From Streptomyces goshikiensis (GTDB lineage: Bacteria > Actinomycetota > Actinomycetes > Streptomycetales > Streptomycetaceae): DNA of 64,000 nt. The stretch spans positions 248,001-312,000 of the forward strand of contig NZ_BMVE01000008.1 in the NCBI RefSeq assembly GCF_014650555.1, read 5' to 3'. Shown one piece after another: positions 24,637 to 33,565 of the stretch. Position 1 is the stretch's first letter, and every line of letters begins with the position of its first letter. Both the position numbers and the translations under genes were made by a program. The notes beneath the pieces were generated by a model. That model was not told the origin of the DNA and did no database searches. It saw only the letters and a list, made by a program, of their open reading frames with translations.

Positions 24637-25460
24637 CTCCCCCGGCGCCGCCCGCGGCCCCACCGCCCGCCGAGACCCCGGCCGGGGTCCTCTCGCTCGC
24701 CGTCCAGTTGCGCCTGCTCGGCGTACGCCCCCGGGCGCGGCTCCTCGTGCACGCCTCCCTCGGCGGCACCGGCCTGCGGGCCACCGCCCTGCGCGACGCG
24801 CTCACCGGGGTCCTCGGGCCGCACGGCACCCTGCTGGTGCCGGCGTTCACCCCGGAGAACTCCACCACCTCCGGCGCCCACCTGGCGAGGATCGCCGGTC
24901 TGACCGAGGACGGGGTACGGGCCTTCCGCGAGCGGATGCCCGCCTTCGACCCGGCGCGCACCCCGAGCCAGGGGATGGGCGCCTTCGCGGAAACCGTCCG
25001 TACGACCCCCGGGGCGGCGCGCAGCGGGCATCCGCAGACCTCTTTCGCGGCGCTCGGGAAAGACGCGGAACGGCTGTGCGCGGGGCACCGGCTCGAAAGT
25101 CATCTGGGGGAGGAGTCGCCTCTGGGAAAGCTGTGCTGGGAGGGTGGCCAGGTACTCATGATCAATGTGGGATTTGCGGTCTGCACCGCTTTCCATCTCG
25201 CGGAGTATCGAATGCCGAAGCCCCCCTTGCGCATGTACGAGTGTGTGGTGAAGGTGAACGTTCCGGGAGCTCAGCGGGGGGAAGGATGGACCGCGTACGA
25301 GGACGTCGTGCTGGATGACGGCGATTTCGCGGAGATCGGCGGGGCGTTCCCGGAATCCCGGGTGCGCAGGGGGCGGGTGGGAGGGGTATCGGCCATGCTC
25401 TTCTCCCTCCCGGATGCCGTCGATCACGCGGTGGACTGGATGACCGAAAACAGATGCTGA
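24633..25460 (+). CDS. AAC(3)-family N-acetyltransferase inside the fxs operon
   Basis: A 275-residue member of the aminoglycoside 3-N-acetyltransferase (antibiotic_NAT) family, CoA-dependent acyltransferases. LLVHASLGGTGL, GTLLVPAFT, the RTPSQGMGAFAE stretch and SGHPQTSFAALG are family blocks. CTAFHLAEYRMPKPP holds the His/Glu pair of the active site. Its ATG overlaps the fxsB stop (ATGA), so it is produced with the maturase. The context suggests an acyl transfer in FxsA peptide or product maturation rather than aminoglycoside resistance; this is inference. It ends 80 bp before fxsC. Codon use drops in GC towards the 3' end (from ~25090). Confidence 0.85.
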   Translation: MTPPAPPAAPPPAETPAGVLSLAVQLRLLGVRPRARLLVHASLGGTGLRATALRDALTGVLGPHGTLLVPAFTPENSTTSGAHLARIAGLTEDGVRAFRERMPAFDPARTPSQGMGAFAETVRTTPGAARSGHPQTSFAALGKDAERLCAGHRLESHLGEESPLGKLCWEGGQVLMINVGFAVCTAFHLAEYRMPKPPLRMYECVVKVNVPGAQRGEGWTAYEDVVLDDGDFAEIGGAFPESRVRRGRVGGVSAMLFSLPDAVDHAVDWMTENRC

Positions 25461-25540
25461 TTGACTGAACCATGAGGGGATGTGGCGAAGCAGCTCCGGA
25501 ATGATGTTTCTTCGCTCGGCATCTTCGGGACGGGGGTCGT

Positions 25541-26917
25541 GTGCCCGCATCAGTACAGCCTTATTTTTTTCTCAGTTATGCGCATACGCCGAGATTCGGT
25601 GCCGGGGGGCCCGACCCCGACATGTGGGTCGAGCGCCTCTATCGCGATCTCTGCAGCCACGTCATGGCCCTGACCGACCTGCCCGCCGGATCCGACGCGG
25701 GTTTCATGGACCGGGAGATACGCAGCGGCGAGGGCTGGTCGGAACGGCTCGCGCAGGCGCTCGCCACCTGCCGGGTCTTCGTACCCCTGTTCTCGCCCCG
25801 GTACTTCGCCAGCGAGATGTGCGGGAAGGAGTGGTTCGCCTTCGCGCAGCGCGCCATCCAGCACGGCGCGATCAGCAACCAGCCGGCCGAGGCCATCGTG
25901 CCCGCCCTGTGGGTGCCGGTGCCGCCCTCCCAACTGCCGGGACCCGCCGAGCGGTTGCAGTTCAACCACAACACCTTCGGGGAGCGCTACGTCACCGACG
26001 GCCTGTACGGGCTGATCAAACTGCGCGGCTACGCCGAGCAGTACGAGCGGGCCGTGTACGAACTGGCCAAGCGCATCGTCCGGGTCGCCGAGAGCGTCCG
26101 CCTCGAATCGGTGCGCCCGGTGGACTACCGGGTGGTGCCGAGCGCCTTCGGGACGCCGAGCGGACCGGCCCGCACCCTCCACGTCACCGTGGCGGCGGCC
26201 TCCCGCCACGACCTGCCGGAGGGCCGCAGCCCCGAGTACTACGGGGAGAGCGCGCTGGACTGGAACCCGTACCACCCGACCTCGCAGCGGCCCATCGCCT
26301 ACGTCGCCGAGGACCTGGTGCGCAACCTCAACTACCGCACCACCATGAGCTCCTTCGACGACGAGGCGGGCCACTTCGACGGCAAACAGCCGCCGACCCG
26401 GCCCGAGATCCTGCTCATCGACCGGTGGGCGGTGGACGACGAGCAGCGCCGCCAGCGGCTGGCCGCCTTCGACCAGGAGTCCCGGCCCTGGATCAACGTG
26501 GTGGTGCCGTGGAACCGCTACGACCACCAGAGCCGCGCCAGGGAGAACGAGCTGGCGCACCGGCTGGAGGACACCATGCCCGTCAAGATGAGCCAGGGCC
26601 GCGCCGCCTGCCGGGCCGCCGCCAACGGGGTGGCCAACATGGAGACCCTCGGGCAGATCCTGCCGCAGGTCGTGGAGGCGGCCGCCCAGCAGTTCCTCAG
26701 GCACGCCCAGGTGTACCCGCCGGCCGGCGGCACCCCCACCGAACGCCCGAGACTGCTCGGCCCGATGGGGATGAACGGGCCGCCCGCGCCGCCGCCCCGG
26801 GCCCCCTTCCCGCCCGACGCGGCCGGGAACGGCGCCACCGGCCCCGGCCACCGCGAACGCGATGCCACAGCCGACTACGACACCGACCGGGGGGACACGG
26901 ATGACAGCGAGTCGTGA
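25541..26917 (+). CDS. fxsC: FxsC: TIR-like protein of the FxSxx-COOH system
   Basis: A 458-residue protein. The N terminus YFFLSYAHTPRFG and the acidic/aromatic spacing DMWVERLYRDLCSHV through VFVPLFSPRYFASEMCGKEW form a TIR-like (SEFIR/TIR_2) fold, the recognised FxsC architecture. The middle third (YFASE to LRGYAEQYERAVYELAKRI) is helical. The second half (TLHVTVAAASRHDLP, YGESALDWNPYHP, PWINVVVPWNRYD) repeats a similar beta/alpha pattern. The C terminus is a disordered Pro/Gly/Asp tail. Whether it hydrolyses NAD is unknown. GTG 25541 follows GGGACGGGGG. The gene overlaps fxsT by 17 bp. Confidence 0.88.
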   Translation: MPASVQPYFFLSYAHTPRFGAGGPDPDMWVERLYRDLCSHVMALTDLPAGSDAGFMDREIRSGEGWSERLAQALATCRVFVPLFSPRYFASEMCGKEWFAFAQRAIQHGAISNQPAEAIVPALWVPVPPSQLPGPAERLQFNHNTFGERYVTDGLYGLIKLRGYAEQYERAVYELAKRIVRVAESVRLESVRPVDYRVVPSAFGTPSGPARTLHVTVAAASRHDLPEGRSPEYYGESALDWNPYHPTSQRPIAYVAEDLVRNLNYRTTMSSFDDEAGHFDGKQPPTRPEILLIDRWAVDDEQRRQRLAAFDQESRPWINVVVPWNRYDHQSRARENELAHRLEDTMPVKMSQGRAACRAAANGVANMETLGQILPQVVEAAAQQFLRHAQVYPPAGGTPTERPRLLGPMGMNGPPAPPPRAPFPPDAAGNGATGPGHRERDATADYDTDRGDTDDSES

Positions 26918-29900
26918 CAGCAGCGGCCGTGACGGACGCATCGTCACCTTCTACTCGTACAAGGGCGGTACGGGCCGCACCATGGCCCTGGCCAACACCG
27001 CCTGGATCCTCGCCGCCAACGGCAAGCGGGTGCTCGCCGTGGACTGGGACCTGGAGGCCCCCGGCCTGCACCGGTTCTTCCACCCCTTCCTGGACCCCTC
27101 CACGCTCGGGGCCACCACCGGGGTCATCGACCTGATCAGCGAGTACGCCTGGGCCGCGACCAGCCCGGCGCGGCGCGCCGACGACTGGCACAAGGACTAC
27201 GCGCGGATCCAGCCGCACGCGGTGTCCCTCACCCCCGAAACACTGGGCTGGGAGTTCCCCGACGGCGGCACCCTCGACTTCGTCTCAGCGGGCCGGCAGA
27301 ACCGCGAGTACTCGGCGACCGTCTCCACCTTCGACTGGGACAACTTCTACGACCGCCTCGGCGGCGGCCTCTTCTTCGACGCCTTGCGCGCGGACATGAA
27401 GCGGAACTACGACTACGTCCTGATCGACAGCCGCACGGGCCTCTCCGACATCGCCGACATCTGCACCGTGCACCTCCCGGACGTCCTCGTGGACTGCTTC
27501 ACCCTCTCCGACCAGTCCATCGACGGCGCCGCCGCCGTCGCCCGCCAGATCGACGAGCGGTTCGGCGACCGCGGCATCAAGATCTACCCGGTCCCGATGC
27601 GCATCGACGAGGGCGAGAAGGAGAAGGCCGACGCGGGCCGCGCCCTGGCCCGGATCAAGTTCGACCGCTTCCCGAGCGGCCTGGTGGGGGACGAGCTGAC
27701 CTCGTACTGGGGCGCGGTGGAGATCCCGTACCGGCCGTACTACGCCTACGAGGAGACCCTGGCCACCTTCGGCGACGAGGCCGGGCTGACCAACTCGCTG
27801 CTGTCCGCCTTCGAGCGGCTCACCGCCGTGGTCACCGAGGGCGGGACCACCTCCATGCCGGCCATCCGGGAGGAGGTCCGGCTGCGGATCCGCGACGCGT
27901 TCACCCGGCGGCGCCCGGCACTGCCCGCCGACCTGTTCCTCTCCTACGTCGCCGAGAACCGGATGTGGGCCGACTGGATCGAGTCGGTGCTCACCCGGGC
28001 CGGTTTCCGCGTCGTCCCCAAGGACGTCTCCGCCGAGCGGCCCCCGGGCACCGCCCCCGGCGACACCCTGGGCGCGGGCCTCAGCATCGACACCGCCGCC
28101 CGGACCGTGGTGCTGCTCTCCAGCGCCTACCTCAAGTCGGCGCGGGCGGTGAACGTCTGGGAGCGGGCGGCCGCCGAGGACCCGACCGGGGGCCGGCGGC
28201 AGCTGGTGCCGCTGCGGGTGGGCGACGTACGCCTGTCCACGCCGTACATCGACCGGAACCCGGTGGACCTCTTCCGACTCGACGAGGTGCACGCCACCAC
28301 CGCCCTGCTGCGCGCGGTCGAGCGGCCCATGGCGCTGCCGGACAGCGTCGCCAGCGCCTCGCACCCCGGGCCCCGGTTCCCCGGGACGGTGCCGAAGATC
28401 TGGAACGCCCCGCCCCGCAACCCGGGGTTCACCGGCCGCAGCATCGTGCTGGAGCGGATGCGCGACCAGCTCGGCGGCGGCATGGCCGTGGTGCTGCCGC
28501 AGCCGCAGACCCTGTACGGGCTCGGCGGCGTCGGCAAGACCCAGGTGGCGCTGGAGTACGTCCACCGGTTCATGGCGGACTACGACCTGGTGTGGTGGAT
28601 CTCCTCGGAGCAGACCGACGACGTGGTCGCGGCCCTCGCGGAGCTGGCCGTACGGCTGGGCGCGCAGACCGGCGAGGACATGTCGGCGGCCTCGCAGGAG
28701 GCGATCGACCTGCTGCGGCGCGGGGTTCCCACCTCGCGGTGGCTGCTGGTCTTCGACAACGCCGACGATCCCGAGGCGCTCAAGCGGTTCTTCCCGCCGG
28801 GCGGCCCGGGCCACGTGCTGGTGACCTCCCGCAACCAGTCCTGGTCGCAGTACGGGGACGCGCTCCCGGTGGACGTGTTCCTGCGCGAGGAGTCCATCGA
28901 GCACCTCCAGCGCCGGGCCCCCGGGCTGACCAAGGACGACGCGGAGCAGGTGGCCGTAGCCGTGGGCGACCTGCCGCTCGCGGTCGAGCAGGCGGGCGCC
29001 TGGATCGCGGAGACGGCGACGCCGGTGTCGGAGTACCTGGAGCAACTGGCCCAGCAGGCCGCCCGCGTGCTGGGGCTGAACCAGCCGCCCGGGTACCCGG
29101 AGCCGGTGGCGGCGACCTGGAACGTGTCGATCGAGCGGCTCCAGTCCCGCTCCCCCGCCGCGGTCCGGCTGCTCCAGCTGTGCGCGTTCTTCGCGCCGGA
29201 GCCGATCTCGGCGAACCTCCTCTACAGCAAGGAGATGATCGACGCGCTCAAGCCGTACGACTCCTCGCTCCAGGAGAAGCTGGTGCTGGGCCGGGTGATC
29301 CGGGAGATCGGCCGGTTCGCCATGGCCAAGGTGGACCAGGTCGGCAACAGCATCCAGGTGCACCGGCTGGTGCAGGCGGTGATCCGGGCGCAGCTGTCCG
29401 AGGAGGAGCAGCGCGAGGCCCGGCACGCGGTGCACCGGATCCTGGCGGGAGCCCGGCCGGACGACGACGAGCCCATAGACAATCCGGAGACCTGGCCGCG
29501 GTTCAACACGATCTGGCCGCACCTGTCGCCCTCCGAGGCCCGGTTCTGCCGGGAGCCGGAGACCCGCCGGCTGATGATCGACCGGGTCCGCTACCTGTGG
29601 AAGCGCGGTGACTTCAAGGCCGCGTACGCGCTGGGCGAGGAGCTGCGCGAGACCTGGAAGGAGACCCTCGGCAACGACGACCTCCAGTACCTGTACCTGC
29701 GCTTCCACCTCTCCAACATCCTGCGCTCGCAGGGCCGGTTCGTGGAGGCGAAGGAGCTGGACGAGGTCACGCTGGAGCGGCAGCGCGCCGCGCTCGGCCC
29801 CTCGCACCCGCACACGTACATGACCACCAGCGGTCTGGCGATGGACCTGGGCGCGCTCGGCCGGTACGGGGAGGCGATGGACCTGGCGAAGGCGGCGCAC

Positions 29901-30881
29901 GAGGGCTTCGGCCAGATCTTCCACGAGGCGCACCCGCGCACCCTGGCCGCCGCGAACAACCTGGCGCTGAACCTGCGGATGGTCGGGCAGTACGCGCGGG
30001 CCCGGGAGATCGACCAGGAGGTCTTCGACCGGCGGACCGAGGTGCTGGGCCCGGACCATCCGTACACCCTGTCCTCGGCGCAGAACCTGGCGCGCGACCT
30101 GCGCGAGGTCGGCCGGTACGACGATTCGGTGCAGTTGCTGAGCCGGACGTACGAGATCTACAAGCGGCAGCTGGGCCGGGCCTTCCCGGGGACGCTGTCG
30201 GCGGCGAAGAACCTGGCGGTCTCGCTGCGGCGGGCGGGCGACCTGGAGGACGCGCTGCGGCTGACCACGGCGACCCGCAACCGCTACCGGGCCAAGTACA
30301 CCTCGGTCAATCCGGACCTGCTGGCCTGCGAGCTGAACCTGGCGGCGGACCTGTTCGCGACCGGGGACCCGGGCGGGGCGCGGGACCTGGCGCAGGAGGT
30401 GGTGGACGAGTACGTGACGGTGCCGGGCGAGCGGCACCCGTACACCCTGGCCGCGGTGAACAACCTGGCGGTCTTCCACTGGGGCACGGGGGCGGCGGAG
30501 ACGGCCGAGACGATGCTGCGGCAGACCATCGGGTACATGCAGGAGGTACTGGGCGACCACCACCCGCACACCATCTTCGCCCACCTGAACCTGGCCAACG
30601 CCCTGGCCGACCAGGGTGATCCCGAGGGCTCCCTGGAGCTGGAGCGGGCGGCGGTGACGCGGCTGCGCGAGGCGCTCGGGGCGCATCACCCGGAGACCCT
30701 GGCGAGCGCCTCCAACATGGCGGTCAGCCTGGACGCGATGGGCCGCAAGGAGGAGGCGGCCCGGGTCCGCGCGGACGCCGTCGCGGAACTGACGCGGCTG
30801 CTGGGCGAGGACCACGGCCTGACCCGATACGCCCGCGACGAGCGACGGGTCCACCGTGACCTGGAGCCGCTGGCGGTGTGA
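26901..30881 (+). CDS. fxsT: FxsT: ParA-like ATPase / TIR-like / NB-ARC / TPR protein of the Fxs system
   Basis: A 1326-residue multidomain protein. Residues ~10-330 are a SIMIBI/ParA-like ATPase with the variant P-loop KGGTGRT (21-27), in which the usual Lys before Thr is Arg. Residues ~341-460 are a TIR-like domain (ADLFLSYVAENRMWADWIES). Residues ~510-850 are a STAND-class NB-ARC ATPase with GLGGVGKTQ at about 537, the Walker B WLLVFDNADD and the GxP-type LPLAVEQAGAWI. From ~900 to the end there are tandem tetratricopeptide/Kinesin-light-chain-type repeats (HPxTLxAxxNLAxxL). This is a typical innate-immunity-like sensor/switch layout. Its start lies inside the end of fxsC, so the two are coupled. 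Confidence 0.9.
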   Translation: MTASRDSSGRDGRIVTFYSYKGGTGRTMALANTAWILAANGKRVLAVDWDLEAPGLHRFFHPFLDPSTLGATTGVIDLISEYAWAATSPARRADDWHKDYARIQPHAVSLTPETLGWEFPDGGTLDFVSAGRQNREYSATVSTFDWDNFYDRLGGGLFFDALRADMKRNYDYVLIDSRTGLSDIADICTVHLPDVLVDCFTLSDQSIDGAAAVARQIDERFGDRGIKIYPVPMRIDEGEKEKADAGRALARIKFDRFPSGLVGDELTSYWGAVEIPYRPYYAYEETLATFGDEAGLTNSLLSAFERLTAVVTEGGTTSMPAIREEVRLRIRDAFTRRRPALPADLFLSYVAENRMWADWIESVLTRAGFRVVPKDVSAERPPGTAPGDTLGAGLSIDTAARTVVLLSSAYLKSARAVNVWERAAAEDPTGGRRQLVPLRVGDVRLSTPYIDRNPVDLFRLDEVHATTALLRAVERPMALPDSVASASHPGPRFPGTVPKIWNAPPRNPGFTGRSIVLERMRDQLGGGMAVVLPQPQTLYGLGGVGKTQVALEYVHRFMADYDLVWWISSEQTDDVVAALAELAVRLGAQTGEDMSAASQEAIDLLRRGVPTSRWLLVFDNADDPEALKRFFPPGGPGHVLVTSRNQSWSQYGDALPVDVFLREESIEHLQRRAPGLTKDDAEQVAVAVGDLPLAVEQAGAWIAETATPVSEYLEQLAQQAARVLGLNQPPGYPEPVAATWNVSIERLQSRSPAAVRLLQLCAFFAPEPISANLLYSKEMIDALKPYDSSLQEKLVLGRVIREIGRFAMAKVDQVGNSIQVHRLVQAVIRAQLSEEEQREARHAVHRILAGARPDDDEPIDNPETWPRFNTIWPHLSPSEARFCREPETRRLMIDRVRYLWKRGDFKAAYALGEELRETWKETLGNDDLQYLYLRFHLSNILRSQGRFVEAKELDEVTLERQRAALGPSHPHTYMTTSGLAMDLGALGRYGEAMDLAKAAHEGFGQIFHEAHPRTLAAANNLALNLRMVGQYARAREIDQEVFDRRTEVLGPDHPYTLSSAQNLARDLREVGRYDDSVQLLSRTYEIYKRQLGRAFPGTLSAAKNLAVSLRRAGDLEDALRLTTATRNRYRAKYTSVNPDLLACELNLAADLFATGDPGGARDLAQEVVDEYVTVPGERHPYTLAAVNNLAVFHWGTGAAETAETMLRQTIGYMQEVLGDHHPHTIFAHLNLANALADQGDPEGSLELERAAVTRLREALGAHHPETLASASNMAVSLDAMGRKEEAARVRADAVAELTRLLGEDHGLTRYARDERRVHRDLEPLAV

Positions 30882-30955
30882 TCCGACCGCGGGCGGCGGG
30901 GCGACGAGGAGCCCCGCCGCCCGCATCCACCCGACAGCAGACTGGGGGGTTCGCT

Positions 30956-31855
30956 GTGACCGACAGCATGACCTTTCGACATGAGGACCTGCCGGCCCTC
31001 TTCCACCACACCGACCGGGCGGCGATCTCCCGGCAGCGGGAGTCCGTCCAGGCCACGCGCGCCCAGTTGCTGCTGCTCGTGGCGGCCGCCGGGGCGGCCA
31101 CCTTGACCTCGGCGTCCGCGGCGGGCCCGCCGCGCGTGTTCGCGGCGCTGAGCGCGCTCGCGTACGCGGGGGTGCTGGTCGTGGGCGTACGGGCGACCAG
31201 GCGGCGGGCCCGCCCGCAGTGGCAGCTCAACCGCAGCGCGGCCGAGTTCATCAAGTCCCTGGCCTGGCGGTACGCCGTGCACGGGGCGCCGTTCGGCAGC
31301 GAGGTCGCGGACCCGCGGGCCACGTACCGGACGCGGCTGGAGAAGGGGCTGGACGAGCTCCGCAAGATGGGCTGGGAGGATCCGCGGACGGCGGGCCTGG
31401 TCCCGGAGGGCGGGGAGGTCACCGGTGCGATGGAGCGGCTGCGCGGGATGGGCTACCAGGCGCGGCGCGAGACGTACGTACGGGACCGGCTGATCGAGCA
31501 GCGCGACTGGTACCGGCGCAAGACGGAGGTGTCGCGGCGGGCCACGTCGCTGTGGTCGTGGACGATCGTGCTGCTGACCTGCCTGGGCCTGCTGCTCGCC
31601 CTGTCGGGGCTGTGGGTGGACGCGGGGGTGCCGGGGCTGCTGAGTTCGGCGGCGGCGGCCGCGATCGCCTGGAACGAGGTGCGGCGCCACCATCCGCTGA
31701 TCGAGGCGCACACCCTGATCGAGCAGGACCTGGCGGCGATGATGGTCGTGATGCAGACGACGATCACCGAGGTCTCGTGGCCGACCGCGGTGTACGAGAC
31801 GGAGCGCTACGTCTCGCCCCAGCACACGGACTGGCTGGCCCGGCACAGCAGCTGA
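30956..31855 (+). CDS. SLATT/DUF4231-like two-membrane-segment protein
   Basis: A 299-residue membrane protein. Two pairs of hydrophobic helices (AQLLLLVAAAGAATLTS with VFAALSALAYAGVLVVG, and IVLLTCLGLLLALSGLW with LLSSAAAAAIAW) surround a cytosolic segment rich in Arg/Tyr (YVRDRLIEQRDWYRRK). That is the DUF4231/SLATT plan, membrane effectors that often accompany SLOG nucleotide sensors in conflict systems. GTG 30956 is chosen for the GGGGGG site ~8 nt upstream. It follows fxsT by 74 bp on the same strand and faces a SLOG-like gene. Confidence 0.75.
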   Translation: MTDSMTFRHEDLPALFHHTDRAAISRQRESVQATRAQLLLLVAAAGAATLTSASAAGPPRVFAALSALAYAGVLVVGVRATRRRARPQWQLNRSAAEFIKSLAWRYAVHGAPFGSEVADPRATYRTRLEKGLDELRKMGWEDPRTAGLVPEGGEVTGAMERLRGMGYQARRETYVRDRLIEQRDWYRRKTEVSRRATSLWSWTIVLLTCLGLLLALSGLWVDAGVPGLLSSAAAAAIAWNEVRRHHPLIEAHTLIEQDLAAMMVVMQTTITEVSWPTAVYETERYVSPQHTDWLARHSS

Positions 31856-31910
31856 CGGCCCGGCGGCCCGGGGGCCGACGGCTGCCGGGGCGGCGGCGGA
31901 CGGGCGTGGC

Positions 31911-32390
31911 TCAGTCGCGGGCCGCGCCCTCGCGCCAGACGACGGTGACCGGCTTGCCGAGGGCGCGCGCGTAGGCGACGATCTCGGCGGTGCCGCCGTG
32001 GCCGCGGGCGGGCAGGCCGTCCCAGACGGCGACGAGCCGGTCGCAGGAGTCGGCGATGTAGGTGCCGGCGGCGTAGTAGGCCTCGTCCGTGGAGCGGGCG
32101 AAGGCCAGCCGGATCTCCTGGGAGGCGCGCCCCTTGAGCCGCCGGTAGCCGGCCAGGGCCCCGGGGTCCTCGAAGCGGTCCTCGTAGTCCCCGCTGGGGA
32201 TGACCACGGTGAGGTCGGCGCCGCATTCGAGTGCGATCGCGGCGAAGAGCTGGTCCGCTCCCTCGGCCAGGCTGGAGAGGGCTTCCAGCGGTCCCTCGTG
32301 CTCCCGCAGTACGGCCCGCAGACCGTCCCGCACATGGCCGAGCGCCTCGTCGGGAATCGACCGGTGTCCGGTCACGCCGATGCGTTTCAT
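31911..32390 (-). CDS. SLOG-superfamily protein (putative nucleotide-sensing domain)
   Basis: A 159-residue single-domain Rossmann-like protein. It opens with RIGVTGHRSI, continues with SSLAEGADQLFAAIAL and ADLTVVIPSGDYEDRF, and ends with DSCDRLVAVWDGLPARGHGGTAEIVAYAR. These are the GxTGHR start and G-rich/acidic late loop of the SLOG (SMF/DprA-LOG) superfamily, thought to bind or make nucleotide signals. SLOG proteins commonly pair with SLATT membrane effectors, and the convergent neighbour is such a protein. A standalone nucleotide-processing role cannot be excluded. Confidence 0.75.
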   Translation of the reverse strand: MKRIGVTGHRSIPDEALGHVRDGLRAVLREHEGPLEALSSLAEGADQLFAAIALECGADLTVVIPSGDYEDRFEDPGALAGYRRLKGRASQEIRLAFARSTDEAYYAAGTYIADSCDRLVAVWDGLPARGHGGTAEIVAYARALGKPVTVVWREGAARD

Positions 32391-32418
32391 ACGGAACCTG
32401 CCCCCCTGGACACGGACG

Positions 32419-32457
32419 CCCTGGACATCCTCCCAGAAGGCGGGAGGACGTCCAGGG
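32419..32457 (-). terminator. hairpin downstream of the serine protease gene
   Basis: A 16-bp stem with one A/C mismatch (CCCTGGAC, TCCTCCC and their complements) and a 7-nt loop, ~45 bp past the protease stop and before the SLOG gene. Confidence 0.65.
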
Positions 32458-32500
32458 GTGCGACGGGGGCGCGCGGAGCGGACGCCCGCGCGGTGCCCGG

Positions 32501-33397
32501 TCAGTAGACGCTGACTCCGTAGGCGCTCAGGGCTTCGACGACGGGCTGGAAGAAGGTGGTCCCGCCCGAGGAGCAGTTGCCGCTGCCGCCCGAGGTCAGG
32601 CCGACCGCGCGGGCGCCGGAGTAGAGCGGGCCGCCGCTGTCTCCGGGTTCGGCGCAGACGTTGGTGCGGATCATGCCGTAGACGATGTCGCCGCCGCCGT
32701 AGTTGACGGTGGCGTTGAGGCCGGTGACGGTGCCGCTGTGGATCCCGGTGGTGGAGCCGCGGCGGCTGACGGACATGTTGAGGGTGGGGTCGACGGCGCT
32801 GGTGATGTCCTGGCTGCCGACGGTGCCGGGCGGCACCGGTGTGTTGCTCGCGTACTTGACGAGGCCGTAGTCATTGGTCGGGAAGCTGGATCCGACGGTG
32901 CTGCCGACGACGGCGGTGCGGGCGGAGTCGCTCCACCAGGTGCCCGCGCCGTCGGTGCAGTGCCCGGCGGTCAGCGCGTAGTAGGTGCTGCCGCTGCGTA
33001 CGTTGAAGCCGAGGGAGCAGCGCCAGCTGGTCGCGTAGATGGCGTCGCCGCCGGAGACGAGCTTGGTCAGCTTGCCGGGGATGCGCTCGATGCGCAGGGC
33101 GGCGGCGTCGGCCCCGGCCTCGCGTCTGATCTTCGCGAGGGACGCCTCGCTGACGGTGGAGTCGGCGGAGACCACGAGGGTTCCGGTGGCGGGGTCGGTG
33201 TGCCAGGCGGTGCCGCCGACGTCGGCGCGCAGGACGGAGGCGCCGGCCGAGGCGAGCCGGGCGGCGCTGAATCCGGGGTCCTGGCCGTCGCGGGGGCCGT
33301 CCGCGCTCGCCGCGGTGGGCGCGGCGAGGGCCGCGGCGGCGGCCAGGCCGGTGGCCACCGCGAGCAGCCTGGTACGGGTGATGCGCTTGATCCTCAC
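32501..33397 (-). CDS. secreted streptogrisin-like serine protease (S1/chymotrypsin family)
   Basis: A 298-residue preproprotease. A signal peptide (LLAVATGLAAAAALAAPTAASA) is followed by a propeptide of ~80 residues (DGQDPGFSAARL to LRIERIPGKLTKLV) and a mature alpha-lytic/streptogrisin domain. The triad is His ~146 in LTAGHC, Asp in TNDYGLVKY and Ser ~254 in EPGDSGGPLYSG; Cys pairs flank His and Ser as in SGPA/SGPB. The proregion acts as a folding chaperone in this family. GTG 33397 follows GGAGGACGAG. Confidence 0.93.
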   Translation of the reverse strand: MRIKRITRTRLLAVATGLAAAAALAAPTAASADGPRDGQDPGFSAARLASAGASVLRADVGGTAWHTDPATGTLVVSADSTVSEASLAKIRREAGADAAALRIERIPGKLTKLVSGGDAIYATSWRCSLGFNVRSGSTYYALTAGHCTDGAGTWWSDSARTAVVGSTVGSSFPTNDYGLVKYASNTPVPPGTVGSQDITSAVDPTLNMSVSRRGSTTGIHSGTVTGLNATVNYGGGDIVYGMIRTNVCAEPGDSGGPLYSGARAVGLTSGGSGNCSSGGTTFFQPVVEALSAYGVSVY

Positions 33398-33565
33398 TTC
33401 TCGTCCTCCCGGGAGGGATCGGGGGCCCGGCGAACGTGGGGGTGCCGGAGCCCGTGAGGCGCGGTCGGGGGCACGGCGGGCGCATGGGCTCGGGTCGTGC
33501 TCCTGACGCGCCCCTGACAATTTCCTGGCCAGCCCTCGACAAGCACTGTCGGGAGTGTCCTGGCG

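Noticed and set aside
24633..25460. Acquired aminoglycoside resistance gene
   Set aside because: It is embedded in the fxs operon with a 4-bp overlap, has chromosomal codon use and no mobile element beside it.
27285..30926. 1213-codon open frame antisense to fxsT
   Set aside because: It is the high-GC shadow of the FxsT frame, with His/Arg/Gln-rich nonsense composition and no domain.
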